Positions 16,432 through 30,834 of a DNA stretch of 64,000 nucleotides are shown here, piece after piece. Below the pieces are notes generated by a model. The model ran no database searches and was not told the origin of the DNA. It worked only from the letters and a program-made list of their open reading frames with translations. The stretch is from Paenibacillus sp. FSL R5-0490. Its GTDB lineage: Bacteria; Bacillota; Bacilli; Bacillales; Cytobacillaceae. Numbering within the stretch: position 1 is the stretch's first letter; every line of letters begins with the position of its first letter. The position numbers and the translations under genes were made by a program. The stretch is taken from assembly GCF_001956215.1 (NCBI RefSeq), contig NZ_MRTQ01000004.1:62001-126000 (forward strand), written 5' to 3'.

Positions 16432-17028
16432 TTGGCGAATCAGTATTTGACAATGAAAGAGCTTAAAGAGGCACTTCCGGAAATACCTGAGAATAGCTTA
16501 AAGCGTTATTTGCAGGAGCATGCAGAATACATAAATTATCGGAAGGAACATAATCGCTATAAAATCCAGGCTTCCGAAATTGAAAAGCTTAAATTTATCC
16601 GGAAATTATATTCAGATGGGCTGAAAAAAGAGGAAGTTACAGCAAAGCTTGAGGATGCAGGAATTCCGGTCATCATTACAGTGGAGGATGAGGAAGAAAG
16701 CAGCTCCACCTCGCTTGTAAATGTGAATTCCGAACTGACAGATATGAAAAAGCTTGTCAGCTTCCTCGTGCAGCAAAACGAGCAATCCCGTCTTACCCAG
16801 AATAAAATCAGGGAACAAAACAAACAGCTGATACATGAGGTGCACGAGCTAAAACTCACAATTGAAGATTTAAGAAATGCCCATGCACAAGGCTATGAAA
16901 AAGAGAGCGAAAAAGTTACTTCCCTCTATGAAAAACTGATGGCGACACAAAAGTCTGTAGAAGAAGTAGCCGGTGCATTAGAGGCTGAAAAAAGCAAAAG
17001 CATCTGGCAGAAGATATTTGGAAAGTAA
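16432..17028 (+). CDS. MerR-like helix-turn-helix protein with coiled coil (RacA/DUF3967-like)
   Basis: About 198 aa. Residues 1-70 contain a winged-helix start (YLTMKELKEALPEIPENSLKRYL, then EHNRYKI and IEKLKFIRKLYSDGLKKEEV), similar to the MerR-type DNA-binding domain of RacA and of DUF3967 proteins. A low-complexity acidic linker with a serine run follows. A long heptad-rich segment (about residues 105-190) should form a coiled coil. I chose the TTG at 16432 because AAAGGTG lies 8 bases upstream and the homology begins there; an in-frame ATG at 16378 adds 18 unlikely residues. The role, chromosome-anchoring or regulatory, is not shown. Confidence 0.75.
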   Translation: MANQYLTMKELKEALPEIPENSLKRYLQEHAEYINYRKEHNRYKIQASEIEKLKFIRKLYSDGLKKEEVTAKLEDAGIPVIITVEDEEESSSTSLVNVNSELTDMKKLVSFLVQQNEQSRLTQNKIREQNKQLIHEVHELKLTIEDLRNAHAQGYEKESEKVTSLYEKLMATQKSVEEVAGALEAEKSKSIWQKIFGK

Positions 17029-17054
17029 AGGAATGCCCGAATTGCAAGATCAAC

Positions 17055-17079
17055 GTTTAGACTGCTGTCTGCGGGGTAT
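17055..17079 (+). promoter_or_regulatory. Candidate sigma-B promoter
   Basis: GTTTAG (17055-17060), 13-bp spacer, GGGTAT (17074-17079): one mismatch to the sigma-B consensus. Transcription would start near 17086, about 30 bases before the small membrane-protein gene. Confidence 0.7.
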
Positions 17080-17116
17080 TGGCATAATGATTTTATATAC
17101 CCGGGAGGTCGAATAA

Positions 17117-17356
17117 ATGAGAGCATTAGCCGTTTTAGAAGGAGCATTGATTGTCTGGATCATCATGCTTGTGGGTTCATTAATGGGAACCTTCATGTCT
17201 GAAGGTTTTATCGCCCTGGTATTTAAGCTGGCAGAAGGAAAAGGAATCCTGCTTACAGTATTACTGATAGCCGCGACCATAGCGGATATGTGGAGAGATA
17301 AAAAGCGGGACCATTTAATTCAAAAAGGAAAACTGGAACCGAATCAACTGTTTTAA
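17117..17356 (+). CDS. Small two-helix membrane protein, unknown, probably stress-induced
   Basis: A 79-aa protein with two predicted membrane segments (about residues 7-36 and 46-58) and a charged tail RDKKRDHLIQKGKLEPNQLF. I do not recognise the family. The ribosome site GGGAGGTCG precedes the ATG. It is framed by a sigma-B-like promoter upstream and a terminator downstream, so it looks like a single-gene unit of the general stress regulon. Tight packing between these signals supports a real gene despite its size. Confidence 0.7.
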   Translation: MRALAVLEGALIVWIIMLVGSLMGTFMSEGFIALVFKLAEGKGILLTVLLIAATIADMWRDKKRDHLIQKGKLEPNQLF

Positions 17357-17371
17357 TACATAAAGGGAGAA

Positions 17372-17398
17372 AGCCATCATTCATTTGATGGTTTTTTT
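17372..17398 (+). terminator. Terminator after the small membrane-protein gene
   Basis: AGCCATCA / TGATGGTT with an intervening short loop and seven T residues. Confidence 0.85.
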
Positions 17399-17522
17399 AA
17401 ATAATCTAAAAGTACCATTTTCTGAAAATACTAAAACTATATTGATAATCAATTGGAAGATAGATAGAATTAATTATACAGAATATTGTATATTGGTCGG
17501 TTTTTGAAAAGGAGATGAAGAT

Positions 17523-18812
17523 TTGAAAAGATTAAGGTTATTGTTAATCGTATTCACATTAGTTTTAAGTTCTGCAGCTTTTTCAGGAAATATGGTGAAT
17601 GCGAAAGAACGGTCCGGGGAGAAATTAAGTCAAGCCCATCCGAAAAAGGCAGGCTTTGATCCGGAGAAATTGAAAGGTATTGATAAAGTCATTACGGAGG
17701 CTATTGCGGATGGTGTTACACCGGGTGCAGTAGTTCTTGTAGCCAAGGATGGAAAGATTGTCAAAGAAGAAGCGTACGGATATGCACAAAAGTATGATAT
17801 GGGGGAATTGCTCGAGAACCCCAGAAAAATGAAAAAGAAAACATTGTTTGATCTTGCTTCCGTTACGAAGGTAATGGGAACCACTCAGGGCATTATGAAA
17901 CTTGTTGGTGACGGGAAACTCTCGGTCAATGACAGGGTATCTGATTTTATTCCTGAGTTTGCCCAGCATGGAAAACAGGATATTACAGTAGCTGACCTGC
18001 TGACACACACTTCTGGTTTAACTCCCTGGAAACCGACATACCTTTACGCTGATAATTCGGAAGAGGTTTTGAATTATATAAACAAGCTGCCACTTGAATA
18101 TCCGACTGGCACGGACAGAAGATATAGCGATTTTAGCTTTATGATGCTGGGTTTTTTAATTGAAGAGATCAGCGGACAAAAATTGGATATTTACTTAGAA
18201 AAAAATATTTATAAGCCCTTAAAAATGAATGATACGATGTTTACCCCACCGGATCATTTCAAGAAAAAAATTGCGGCTACCTCATGGGGAAATCCTTATG
18301 AGTATAAAATGATTGATGACCCTAATTTCGGGTACTACGTTGAAGAAAGCCCGGACATGTTCAAATACTGGAGAAATTACACCTTAGTTGGAGAAGTTAA
18401 TGATGGGAATAGTTTCTATGGCAATAAAGGGGTTGCAGGCCATGCCGGTTTATTTTCGACAGCAAGGGACCTTGCTGTATTGGGCCAGACCATGTTAAAT
18501 GGCGGAATATATGGGAAAATGAAAATGTATGATCAAGAAGTGATTGATACCTTTACCTCTTCTCAGCGCTTTGGCCAGGGTTATGGCTGGGAGCTGGATA
18601 AAAGCTGGTATATGGGAGAACACTATTCTGACAAAGCCTTTGGCCATACTGGTTTTACTGGAACGCAGGTTATTATTGATCCAAAGGAAAATCTTCAGAT
18701 TATCCTGCTGACGAACAAACAAAACAATGGCCCTTTACCAAGCGGATCATACCGCAGCACAGGCGCTCTTTCTAAAGCAGTAGCTAATATTGTTTATGAA
18801 TCCTTGAACTAG
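17523..18812 (+). CDS. Secreted serine hydrolase, beta-lactamase/AmiE (YbbE)-like
   Basis: A 429-aa protein of the class C beta-lactamase/penicillin-binding superfamily. A signal peptide (residues 1-27, KRLRLLLIVFTLVLSSAAFS) predicts export. The SxxK nucleophile is Ser114 in SVTK, the second motif appears as YSD in RRYSDFSF, and the third as HTG in FGHTGFTG. GVAGHAGLFSTARDLAVLGQ resembles B. subtilis YbbE (AmiE), an N-acetylmuramyl amidase of muropeptide recycling, but the usual partner genes are absent here, so esterase or peptidase roles remain open. Start is TTG at 17523 after AAAGGAGATGA. Its terminator overlaps the next gene's ribosome site. Confidence 0.85.
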   Translation: MKRLRLLLIVFTLVLSSAAFSGNMVNAKERSGEKLSQAHPKKAGFDPEKLKGIDKVITEAIADGVTPGAVVLVAKDGKIVKEEAYGYAQKYDMGELLENPRKMKKKTLFDLASVTKVMGTTQGIMKLVGDGKLSVNDRVSDFIPEFAQHGKQDITVADLLTHTSGLTPWKPTYLYADNSEEVLNYINKLPLEYPTGTDRRYSDFSFMMLGFLIEEISGQKLDIYLEKNIYKPLKMNDTMFTPPDHFKKKIAATSWGNPYEYKMIDDPNFGYYVEESPDMFKYWRNYTLVGEVNDGNSFYGNKGVAGHAGLFSTARDLAVLGQTMLNGGIYGKMKMYDQEVIDTFTSSQRFGQGYGWELDKSWYMGEHYSDKAFGHTGFTGTQVIIDPKENLQIILLTNKQNNGPLPSGSYRSTGALSKAVANIVYESLN

Positions 18813-18851
18813 CCGTAATTTTATATTGATGCATACAAGGCTTCTATTCAG

Positions 18852-18884
18852 CCCACCCTAAAACAAAAAGAGGGTGGGTTTTCT
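18852..18884 (+). terminator. Terminator whose 3' arm is the ribosome site of the next gene
   Basis: CCCACCCT pairs with AGGGTGGG (18871-18878) around a 12-base A-rich loop; TTTTCT follows. The ATG of the protease gene is at 18886, seven bases beyond AGGGTGGG, which is the only ribosome-binding-like sequence there. Confidence 0.8.
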
Positions 18885-18885
18885 A

Positions 18886-21150
18886 ATGAAAAAACTCTTA
18901 CTGTCCATAACAGTCTTATCCTTGTTTTGGAGTCAAACTCCCGTTTCTGCACGAACACTTTCACACCCTCCTATACCGGAAGAGTCACCTGATATTGAAA
19001 AAGTGGCAATCATTGTATTAAGTGATGCAAAGAAGGAACAGGAAATAAAAAAAATGATAGAGCAAAATCCTGATCTGCGAATCAGGCATACATTCAATCA
19101 GGCATTAAACGGCTTTTCAGTAAAAGGAAAGCCATCTGCATTGCAAAGCCTGCAAAAGCTGGAGTCAGTCTCTGCTGTTTCACCGGTTAATACCTATCAT
19201 GTTCATTCTGATGACAATATCAAGCTGATTGGCGGCCTCAATGCCAGAGGCTATTATGATGAAAATAACCAGCGCCTTACGGGCAAGGGTGTGAAAGTAG
19301 GCGTAATCGATACCGGCATCGATTATAATCATCCTGACTTGCGAAGAAGCTATGGCGGCGGTCGCGATTTGGTGGATAATGATAGAGATCCGATGGAAAC
19401 AAAGGCTGCCGGGGGACAAGGCACACTGCACGGCACTCACGTCGCGGGCATCATTGCGGCAAATGGCAGGATCCAGGGGGTTGCACCGGAATCAACTATC
19501 ATCGCTTACAGGGCTCTCGGACCAGGCGGAAGCGGAACAACAGAACAGGTGATAGCGGCCATCGAACAGGCCATAAAGGATAAAGTGGATGTGTTAAACC
19601 TTTCATTGGGAAATAACGTAAACGGGCCAGACCTTCCAATAAGCATGGCTCTGAATAAAGCGGTTGAAAAAGGAATAACGGCTGTCACTTCATCAGGCAA
19701 TTCGGGACCAAATATCTGGACAGTCGGATCTCCAGGAACAGCGTCGAAGGCTATTTCTGTCGGAGCCTCTACACCAACAATAAAGGTGCCATTTTTGAGC
19801 ATAAACGGACGCGAAATCCGCCTTGATTTGCTCCAGGGTTCAAAGGAATGGGAATTTGACCGCTCCTATGAAATGATCGATGGGGGACTTGGACATCCGG
19901 ATGAATTAAAGAATGCGGAAGGAAAAATAGTACTAATAGAAAGAGGGGAATTGACGTTTACAGATAAAGCTGTCCATGCGATGGAAGCAGGAGCAGAAGG
20001 AATCATTATCTATAACAATACAAAAGGCAGGTTCTTCGGCAATCTGGACAGCCAGGTTCCCATTCCGGCAGCGGCGCTTTCAAAGGAAGAAGGAGAGGAG
20101 CTCAAGAAGCTCATGAAGGAAGGAAGGCTACTTGCCCGGACTAATATAATAGAAGAAAGGGACATACTGGCTGACTTCAGCTCCCGCGGACCTGTTACAT
20201 CCACATGGGAAATTAAACCGGATGTTGTGGCACCGGGAGTTGCCATAAATAGCACCATTCCCGGCGGCTACCTGCCGCTCCAGGGAACAAGCATGGCCGC
20301 TCCGCATGTAGCAGGTGCCTGTGCGATCCTCAAACAGGCTCATCCCGAATGGGGGCCGGAACAAATCAAGGCGGCACTCATGAATACCGCTAAACTTATT
20401 AGGAATGCGGATGGACAAACATATAGAACGTATGAGCAGGGGGCCGGCAGGATACAGCTTGATCAGGCGCTGAAAGCAGAAACGCTTGTCTTCCCGGCGT
20501 CCATGCAATTCGGGAAATTTCAGATCGCAGACAGGCTTCATGACCACAGCAGTTTTATAACGGTTGAAAATATAAGTGAAAACACGCAGTCTTATTCCTT
20601 TTCCGTACCACATAAGGAGCAGGGCATCAATTGGGAAATGCCTATGACGTTTCAATTGAACCCGGGCGAAAAGAAAAAGGCTGAAATTAAAATGTCTGCT
20701 GATCCGACCCTTTTACAGAAAAAGATCCATGACGGGTACCTTTTATTGAAAGCAGGTGCAGAGAGTATCCATATTCCATACCTGTATGTGCTGGAAGAGC
20801 CGGATTACCCAAGGGTGATGGGATTTGGAATCGGCAAAGGAGATAAGCCAGGCACGTATCGATATGAAGTGTATCTGCCGGGCGGGGCAGAGGAATTCGG
20901 AATTGCAATGTTTGATTCGGAAAGTCTCCGTTTCATGGGATTTCTGGATTGGAAAAGAAATGCCGGCAAGGGGCAGCTGCTGCAGGAAATCCCTGCTGAC
21001 AAACTCCCCGGTCCGGGGCTATACCTGGCGAAAGTGTTTGCCAAAAAGGCCGGCAGGGAAGACTGGATCGAAACCTATCTATTTGTGAGGCCGGATGGCC
21101 AGCTGGGTGAACCGGAGCCTTCAGCAGAATCAGAAGAGAGTGCGAAGTAA
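18886..21150 (+). CDS. Secreted subtilisin-family serine protease with PA domain (Vpr-like)
   Basis: A 754-aa extracellular protease. Order of parts: signal peptide (1-22); I9-type propeptide (about 38-108); S8 catalytic domain with Asp142 (GVIDTGID), His182 (LHGTHVAG), oxyanion Asn272 (SSGNSGPN) and Ser469 (GTSMAAPHVAG); a protease-associated (PA) insert at about 330-415; then a C-terminal beta-rich region ending in an acidic, Ser/Glu tail. This layout is that of B. subtilis Vpr. Start at ATG 18886; the frame reaches back to 18874 through the terminator arm. It sits just before the ATP synthase operon, unlike vpr in B. subtilis. Likely a scavenging or wall-associated protease. Confidence 0.93.
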   Translation: MKKLLLSITVLSLFWSQTPVSARTLSHPPIPEESPDIEKVAIIVLSDAKKEQEIKKMIEQNPDLRIRHTFNQALNGFSVKGKPSALQSLQKLESVSAVSPVNTYHVHSDDNIKLIGGLNARGYYDENNQRLTGKGVKVGVIDTGIDYNHPDLRRSYGGGRDLVDNDRDPMETKAAGGQGTLHGTHVAGIIAANGRIQGVAPESTIIAYRALGPGGSGTTEQVIAAIEQAIKDKVDVLNLSLGNNVNGPDLPISMALNKAVEKGITAVTSSGNSGPNIWTVGSPGTASKAISVGASTPTIKVPFLSINGREIRLDLLQGSKEWEFDRSYEMIDGGLGHPDELKNAEGKIVLIERGELTFTDKAVHAMEAGAEGIIIYNNTKGRFFGNLDSQVPIPAAALSKEEGEELKKLMKEGRLLARTNIIEERDILADFSSRGPVTSTWEIKPDVVAPGVAINSTIPGGYLPLQGTSMAAPHVAGACAILKQAHPEWGPEQIKAALMNTAKLIRNADGQTYRTYEQGAGRIQLDQALKAETLVFPASMQFGKFQIADRLHDHSSFITVENISENTQSYSFSVPHKEQGINWEMPMTFQLNPGEKKKAEIKMSADPTLLQKKIHDGYLLLKAGAESIHIPYLYVLEEPDYPRVMGFGIGKGDKPGTYRYEVYLPGGAEEFGIAMFDSESLRFMGFLDWKRNAGKGQLLQEIPADKLPGPGLYLAKVFAKKAGREDWIETYLFVRPDGQLGEPEPSAESEESAK

Positions 21151-21170
21151 ATGAAAATAAAGCGTTTTCA

Positions 21171-21199
21171 GGAGCGATGCAGAATCTCGCTCCTTTTTC
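21171..21199 (+). terminator. Terminator after the protease gene
   Basis: GGAGCGA / TCGCTCC stem, 9-base loop, five T residues. Confidence 0.85.
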
Positions 21200-21288
21200 A
21201 ATAGAAAATCCGAAAATCAAATGTGATAAATATGTGAACATACCATATTTTTGCCTTTTTGTTTGTGAACTTTTTCACTCCAAACGCA

Positions 21289-21317
21289 TTGACATTGACA
21301 AAGCCCTATTGTATGCT
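21289..21317 (+). promoter_or_regulatory. Sigma-A promoter of the ATP synthase operon
   Basis: TTGACA, 17-bp spacer, TATGCT. The leader to atpZ is about 125 nt. The 300-bp gap before the operon holds this promoter, the upstream terminator and no gene. Confidence 0.75.
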
Positions 21318-21450
21318 TACAAAGGGTAAAAGATGATAGGGTTTTCAAAATATTTTTGCAGACATATTTCCCACTTCTGCATGATGTTTATATGATTATT
21401 TATGGCCTCAAAACCCTCTTACCATTCTCTTTAAGGGAGGATGCGTTTTT

Positions 21451-21672
21451 ATGCGTCAAAAAGACCGCAACCCATTTAAGGCGGTGGCCTTAATGTCCGC
21501 CATTCTTTCCCAGTTAGTAGGTTCCACGCTCATTGGCATTTTCGCCGGAAGATGGCTTGACAGCAAGGCAGGAACTGAGCCTTTATTCCTTTTAATCGGC
21601 TTGTTCATTGGACTGGGCGCCGGGATTTACGCCATGCTTCGCCTAATCCAACATTTTTTCACAGGGGAATGA
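21451..21672 (+). CDS. atpZ: AtpZ/AtpI-family small membrane protein
   Basis: A 73-aa protein with two membrane helices, first gene of the ATP synthase operon. Sequence such as SAILSQLVGSTLIGIFAGRWLDSKAGTEPLFLLIGLFIGLGAGIYAMLRL, given here only as its parts AGRWLD and GLGAGIY, is typical of the F0F1-ATPase gene-1 family. In alkaliphilic Bacillus the AtpZ/AtpI pair has been linked to Mg2+/Ca2+ transport and to assembly of the c ring. AAGGGAGG precedes the ATG. atpI overlaps its stop codon. Confidence 0.85.
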   Translation: MRQKDRNPFKAVALMSAILSQLVGSTLIGIFAGRWLDSKAGTEPLFLLIGLFIGLGAGIYAMLRLIQHFFTGE

Positions 21673-22052
21673 ACAACATGCCGGAAATCAAAGCAACTTT
21701 TCAAAGACAGCGGAAATACATATTCCTTTTGTTGTCTGTATACGTTCTCGGCTGGGGTTTTACACCTTATCAATCTATTTTTCTTGGCTTGATCTTTGGT
21801 ACAAGCTTAAGTCTGTTCAATTTGTGGCTGATTTCCCGAAAGGCGCTGCAGTTTGGAGAGGCGGTCGAGAGAGGCGAGAAGGTGCGTTCACTTGGAACGG
21901 TATCCAGAATGGCTACAGCAGTATTTGCTGTGATGATCGCTCTGGAATACCCTGAGAAGCTGCATCTGATCAGTGTGGTATTTGGATTAATGACATCCTA
22001 TATTGTCATTATGATAGATTATTTTCTTCAATCTTTTCAATTACGTAAATAG
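21669..22052 (+). CDS. atpI: ATP synthase protein I
   Basis: A 127-aa four-helix membrane protein encoded in most F1Fo operons, helping c-ring assembly rather than forming part of the mature enzyme. Hydrophobic segments lie near residues 17-32, 36-55, 76-93 and 97-118, with a charged loop RKALQFGEAVERGEKVRS between. ATG 21669 overlaps the atpZ stop (ATGA). A second in-frame ATG at 21678 is better spaced from AGGGGAA, so the true start may be three codons later. Confidence 0.9.
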   Translation: MNNMPEIKATFQRQRKYIFLLLSVYVLGWGFTPYQSIFLGLIFGTSLSLFNLWLISRKALQFGEAVERGEKVRSLGTVSRMATAVFAVMIALEYPEKLHLISVVFGLMTSYIVIMIDYFLQSFQLRK

Positions 22053-22067
22053 CGGGAAGAGAGGTGA

Positions 22068-22787
<720 letters not shown>

Positions 22788-22823
22788 TATATACCTGTTC
22801 ATTTTATGGACAAAACATTTTAA

Positions 22824-23075
<252 letters not shown>

Positions 23076-23099
23076 TTAATACTGTACCAATCGTTCAAA

Positions 23100-23149
23100 A
23101 ATGGCGAAGATCATTCCATGAACCTTCGCCATTCCTTTATGTTTTTTTA
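23100..23149 (+). promoter_or_regulatory. Intercistronic hairpin between atpE and atpF
   Basis: AATGGCGAAG (23100-23109) pairs perfectly with CTTCGCCATT (23124-23133); seven T residues come 8 bases later. It could act as a partial terminator or 3' stabiliser, raising c-subunit output over downstream genes. Confidence 0.65.
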
Positions 23150-23179
23150 CCGTAAACTAATTCGGAATCATGCATATGA

Positions 23180-24279
<1,100 letters not shown>

Positions 24280-24288
24280 GATTCGTAG

Positions 24289-25812
<1,524 letters not shown>

Positions 25813-25892
25813 TGGAGATTGCCTGGATGGGGAAGTGCTCCCCATCTAAGCAGCTCGCATTCGGTTCTGACAAACTTGTATAAGGGTGGTGA

Positions 25893-26756
<864 letters not shown>

Positions 26757-26762
26757 AAACGA

Positions 26763-26885
26763 AAAGCGGAAGCGCCTCGGTCAGCCCCGACAAGCATAAG
26801 ACGAGCCCTTTTGGAAGGTGTTCTTTCCTTCCGGAAGGGATTGGCTTATGACCTCGAGGGGCTAGGCGCTGGAGCTAGACACAAA
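26763..26885. repeat. MITE-like palindromic repeat inside the atp operon
   Basis: About 120 bp: AGCGGAAGCGCC...GTCAGCCCCGAC...CATAAG at the left mirrors CTTATG...CTCGAGGGGCT...GGCGCTGGAGCT at the right, with a central GGAAGG / CCTTCC pair. Related copies are at 28907 and 36408. It may fold into one long hairpin in the mRNA. Confidence 0.8.
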
Positions 26886-26930
26886 CGAAATGAGGAGAAC
26901 GGGTCCTGCCTGTACTCTCCCATTACGTGA

Positions 26931-28373
<1,443 letters not shown>

Positions 28374-28392
28374 TTCTGGACCAGGAGGGTAA

Positions 28393-28803
<411 letters not shown>

Positions 28804-28814
28804 TAACAATTCAT

Positions 28815-28852
28815 AACACCTCCTGGCCTAGCTGGGAGGTGTTTTTGTTTTT
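28815..28852 (+). terminator. Terminator of the atp operon
   Basis: AACACCTCC / GGGAGGTGTT with a 10-base loop and a T-rich tail. Confidence 0.9.
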
Positions 28853-28906
28853 GTATAGGAAATTACAAAATTGAACAATGTGAATAACTCTGTGGAAGAG
28901 TGTCTG

Positions 28907-28966
28907 CATCTAGCTCCAGCGCCTACCCCCTCGAGGTGTCGGGGGTGAGCAAGGCGCTGGAGCTTT
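28907..28966. repeat. Short palindromic CTCGAGG repeat downstream of atpC
   Basis: CTAGCTCCAGCGCC at the left mirrors GGCGCTGGAGCTT at the right with CCCCCTCGAGGTGTCGGGGG between. This is a reduced form of the 26763 element lacking its middle section. Confidence 0.8.
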
Positions 28967-29060
28967 TGATTCAGAAATATTTACCACCCAAATTTTAAGA
29001 AAATTGCCCCAAAAAAGAGATAAATCACTCGAATTCTTTTATATAGGCCTTTACAATAGA

Positions 29061-29096
29061 AGAGAGTAAACCTTTAAAGGTTACTCTCTTTTTTAA
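29061..29096 (+). terminator. Strong terminator-like hairpin upstream of ftsZ
   Basis: AGAGAGTAA and CCTTT pair with AAAGG and TTACTCTCT, followed by six T residues. No open reading frame ends before it; it may close read-through from atp or a short untranslated RNA. Confidence 0.75.
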
Positions 29097-29138
29097 AGCT
29101 ATCATGCAAGTCTATTTGAAATAAAAGGAGGAGCCGCA

Positions 29139-30305
29139 ATGCTGGAGTTTGATACAAATATAGACCAATACGCTACGATCAAAGTCATCGGAGTCGGCGG
29201 CGGGGGGAATAACGCTGTAAATCGGATGATCGAACATGGAGTTGAGGGAGTAGAGTTTATCGCTGTAAATACAGATGGACAAGCTCTAAATCAATCAAAG
29301 GCAGAAGTAACCATGCAAATCGGTGCAGCCTTAACAAGGGGCCTGGGTGCTGGGGCTAATCCTGAAGTGGGCAGAAAAGCAGCTGAGGAAAGTGAAAGCC
29401 AGCTTCGTGAAGTGCTGAAGGGTGCTGACATGGTATTCGTTACTGCCGGAATGGGCGGCGGAACCGGAACAGGTGCTGCTCCTGCTATTGCACGCATTGC
29501 ACGTGAAGTGGGTGCACTGACCATTGGTGTCGTAACCCGTCCTTTCAAATTTGAAGGACGCAAACGTGCAGCCAATGCTGATGCAGGCATCGAAGCCATG
29601 AAAAAGGCTGTTGATACGCTAATTATTATTCCAAATGATCGCTTATTGGAGATTATTGATAAGAAAACACCTATGCTTGAAGCGTTTATGGAAGCGGATA
29701 ATGTTCTTCGCCAGGGCGTTCAGGGCATTTCAGACCTTATTGCCGTTCCCGGTTTAATCAATCTTGATTTTGCCGATGTCAAAACAGTAATGTCCCATAA
29801 AGGAACAGCACTGATGGGGATCGGAATCGCCACTGGGGAGGACCGTGCGGCTGAAGCAGCCCGTAAAGCCATTTCAAGCCCGCTGCTTGAAACGTCCATT
29901 AACGGAGCCCGTGGCGTTATCATGAACATTACAGGCGGAGCAAATATCAGCTTATATGAAGTGCAGGAGGCTGCAGATATTGTTGCTTCTGCTTCAGATG
30001 AAGAAGTGAATATGATTTTTGGTTCGGTCATTAATGATTCCTTAAAAGAAGAAATTCTTGTTACGGTTATCGCTACCGGCTTCAATGAACAAGAGGAGTT
30101 AAGGGCGAAACCGAGTACAAGACCATCTGTAGAAAAAGAATATGAACCTACATATCATTATGCAGAAGAACCAAGCAATCGCCGGCCGGTCAGAGAGCCC
30201 CGGGAATATCGGGAATCGGTGCAGGATAACTATCGTGTGCAGGCTGACCCGCAGGAAGAGTCACTTGATACACCGGCGTTCCTTAGAAACCGCAGAAGAC
30301 GCTAA
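29139..30305 (+). CDS. ftsZ: Cell division protein FtsZ (outside a division cluster)
   Basis: Tubulin-like GTPase that forms the division ring. The 388-aa protein has the GTP-binding loop [16 protein letters not shown] near residues 104-119, the T7 synergy loop [14 protein letters not shown], a variable linker (about 318-375) and the C-terminal partner-binding peptide [12 protein letters not shown]. All catalytic motifs look intact. The neighbours are atpC and small unknown genes, not ftsA or mur genes, so this is probably a second ftsZ besides the usual copy in the dcw cluster; that copy cannot be seen here. AAAAGGAGGAG precedes the ATG. A terminator follows. Confidence 0.93.
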   Translation: MLEFDTNIDQYATIKVIGVGGGGNNAVNRMIEHGVEGVEFIAVNTDGQALNQSKAEVTMQIGAALTRGLGAGANPEVGRKAAEESESQLREVLKGADMVFVTAGMGGGTGTGAAPAIARIAREVGALTIGVVTRPFKFEGRKRAANADAGIEAMKKAVDTLIIIPNDRLLEIIDKKTPMLEAFMEADNVLRQGVQGISDLIAVPGLINLDFADVKTVMSHKGTALMGIGIATGEDRAAEAARKAISSPLLETSINGARGVIMNITGGANISLYEVQEAADIVASASDEEVNMIFGSVINDSLKEEILVTVIATGFNEQEELRAKPSTRPSVEKEYEPTYHYAEEPSNRRPVREPREYRESVQDNYRVQADPQEESLDTPAFLRNRRRR

Positions 30306-30311
30306 TGATAG

Positions 30312-30347
30312 AAACAGGCTGCCATATAGAGGGCAGCCTGTTTTTTT
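30312..30347 (+). terminator. Terminator after ftsZ
   Basis: AACAGGCTGCC / GGCAGCCTGTT stem, 8-base loop, long T run. Confidence 0.9.
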
Positions 30348-30358
30348 GGTGGATTTAT

Positions 30359-30395
30359 TGATGGTTGATATGTTGGTGGGTGAGTGGTTGAAGCT
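30359..30395. repeat. G/T-rich GGTTGATATGTTGG repeat, copy 2
   Basis: ATGGTTGATATGTTGGTGG then GTGAGTGGTTGAAG, close to the copy at 16038. Like that copy, it lies directly after a terminator. Confidence 0.65.
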
Positions 30396-30410
30396 GATAC
30401 ATGAAGAAAG

Positions 30411-30440
30411 GACAGGCAAATGCCTGTCCTTCATTTATTT
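30411..30440 (-). terminator. Terminator of the small minus-strand gene
   Basis: AAGGACAGGCA / TGCCTGTCCTT inverted repeat between the repeat copy and the end of the minus-strand gene. It has an A-rich flank on the left, giving a U tail on the minus strand. Confidence 0.7.
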
Positions 30441-30628
30441 TAGTACTTTGTCTGGTCATATAGGGTTAACTGATCCAAATTCTTATGAACGGTCATGAGT
30501 TTTTTTAGAAGGCTCATGAACTTTTGTTTATCTTCAAAAGGAGTGACATCCAGCTCCCTTTTTAGCTCATTGCTTTTAGTAACGAGCTCATCGAATTTTT
30601 GAATAGCTGGGCAGTTGTTTTTAGTCAT
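30440..30628 (-). CDS. Small hypothetical protein
   Basis: A 62-aa hydrophilic protein, MTKNNCPAIQKFDELVTKS at the start, with heptad-like helix EDKQKFMSLLKKLMTVHKNLDQL. I do not recognise it. Evidence for a real gene is the strong ribosome site TAGGAGAATT eight bases before the ATG on the minus strand and a dedicated terminator after the stop. A single Cys near the N terminus has no clear meaning. It could be a small helical regulatory protein, but function is unknown. Confidence 0.6.
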   Translation of the reverse strand: MTKNNCPAIQKFDELVTKSNELKRELDVTPFEDKQKFMSLLKKLMTVHKNLDQLTLYDQTKY

Positions 30629-30834
30629 AAGTAATTCTCCTAATCTAAGCTCTTAATATAACTTTATCACAAAAATTAATTTCAAAGGAAACAGCTATAT
30701 TTCATTTATATTAAAAAGGAATTGCCATCTTAACTATTTTGTTAAAAGTGTCAGATTTTGTTGAAACTCGTTGAATAGAGTCATATAGTATCAACTTAGA
30801 AGACAAGGTTTAAGAAAACCAGGGGGTGATATCC

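Noticed and set aside
17430-17460. Fur box before the serine hydrolase gene
   Set aside because: TTGATAATCAATTGG matches only half of the 19-bp Fur palindrome.
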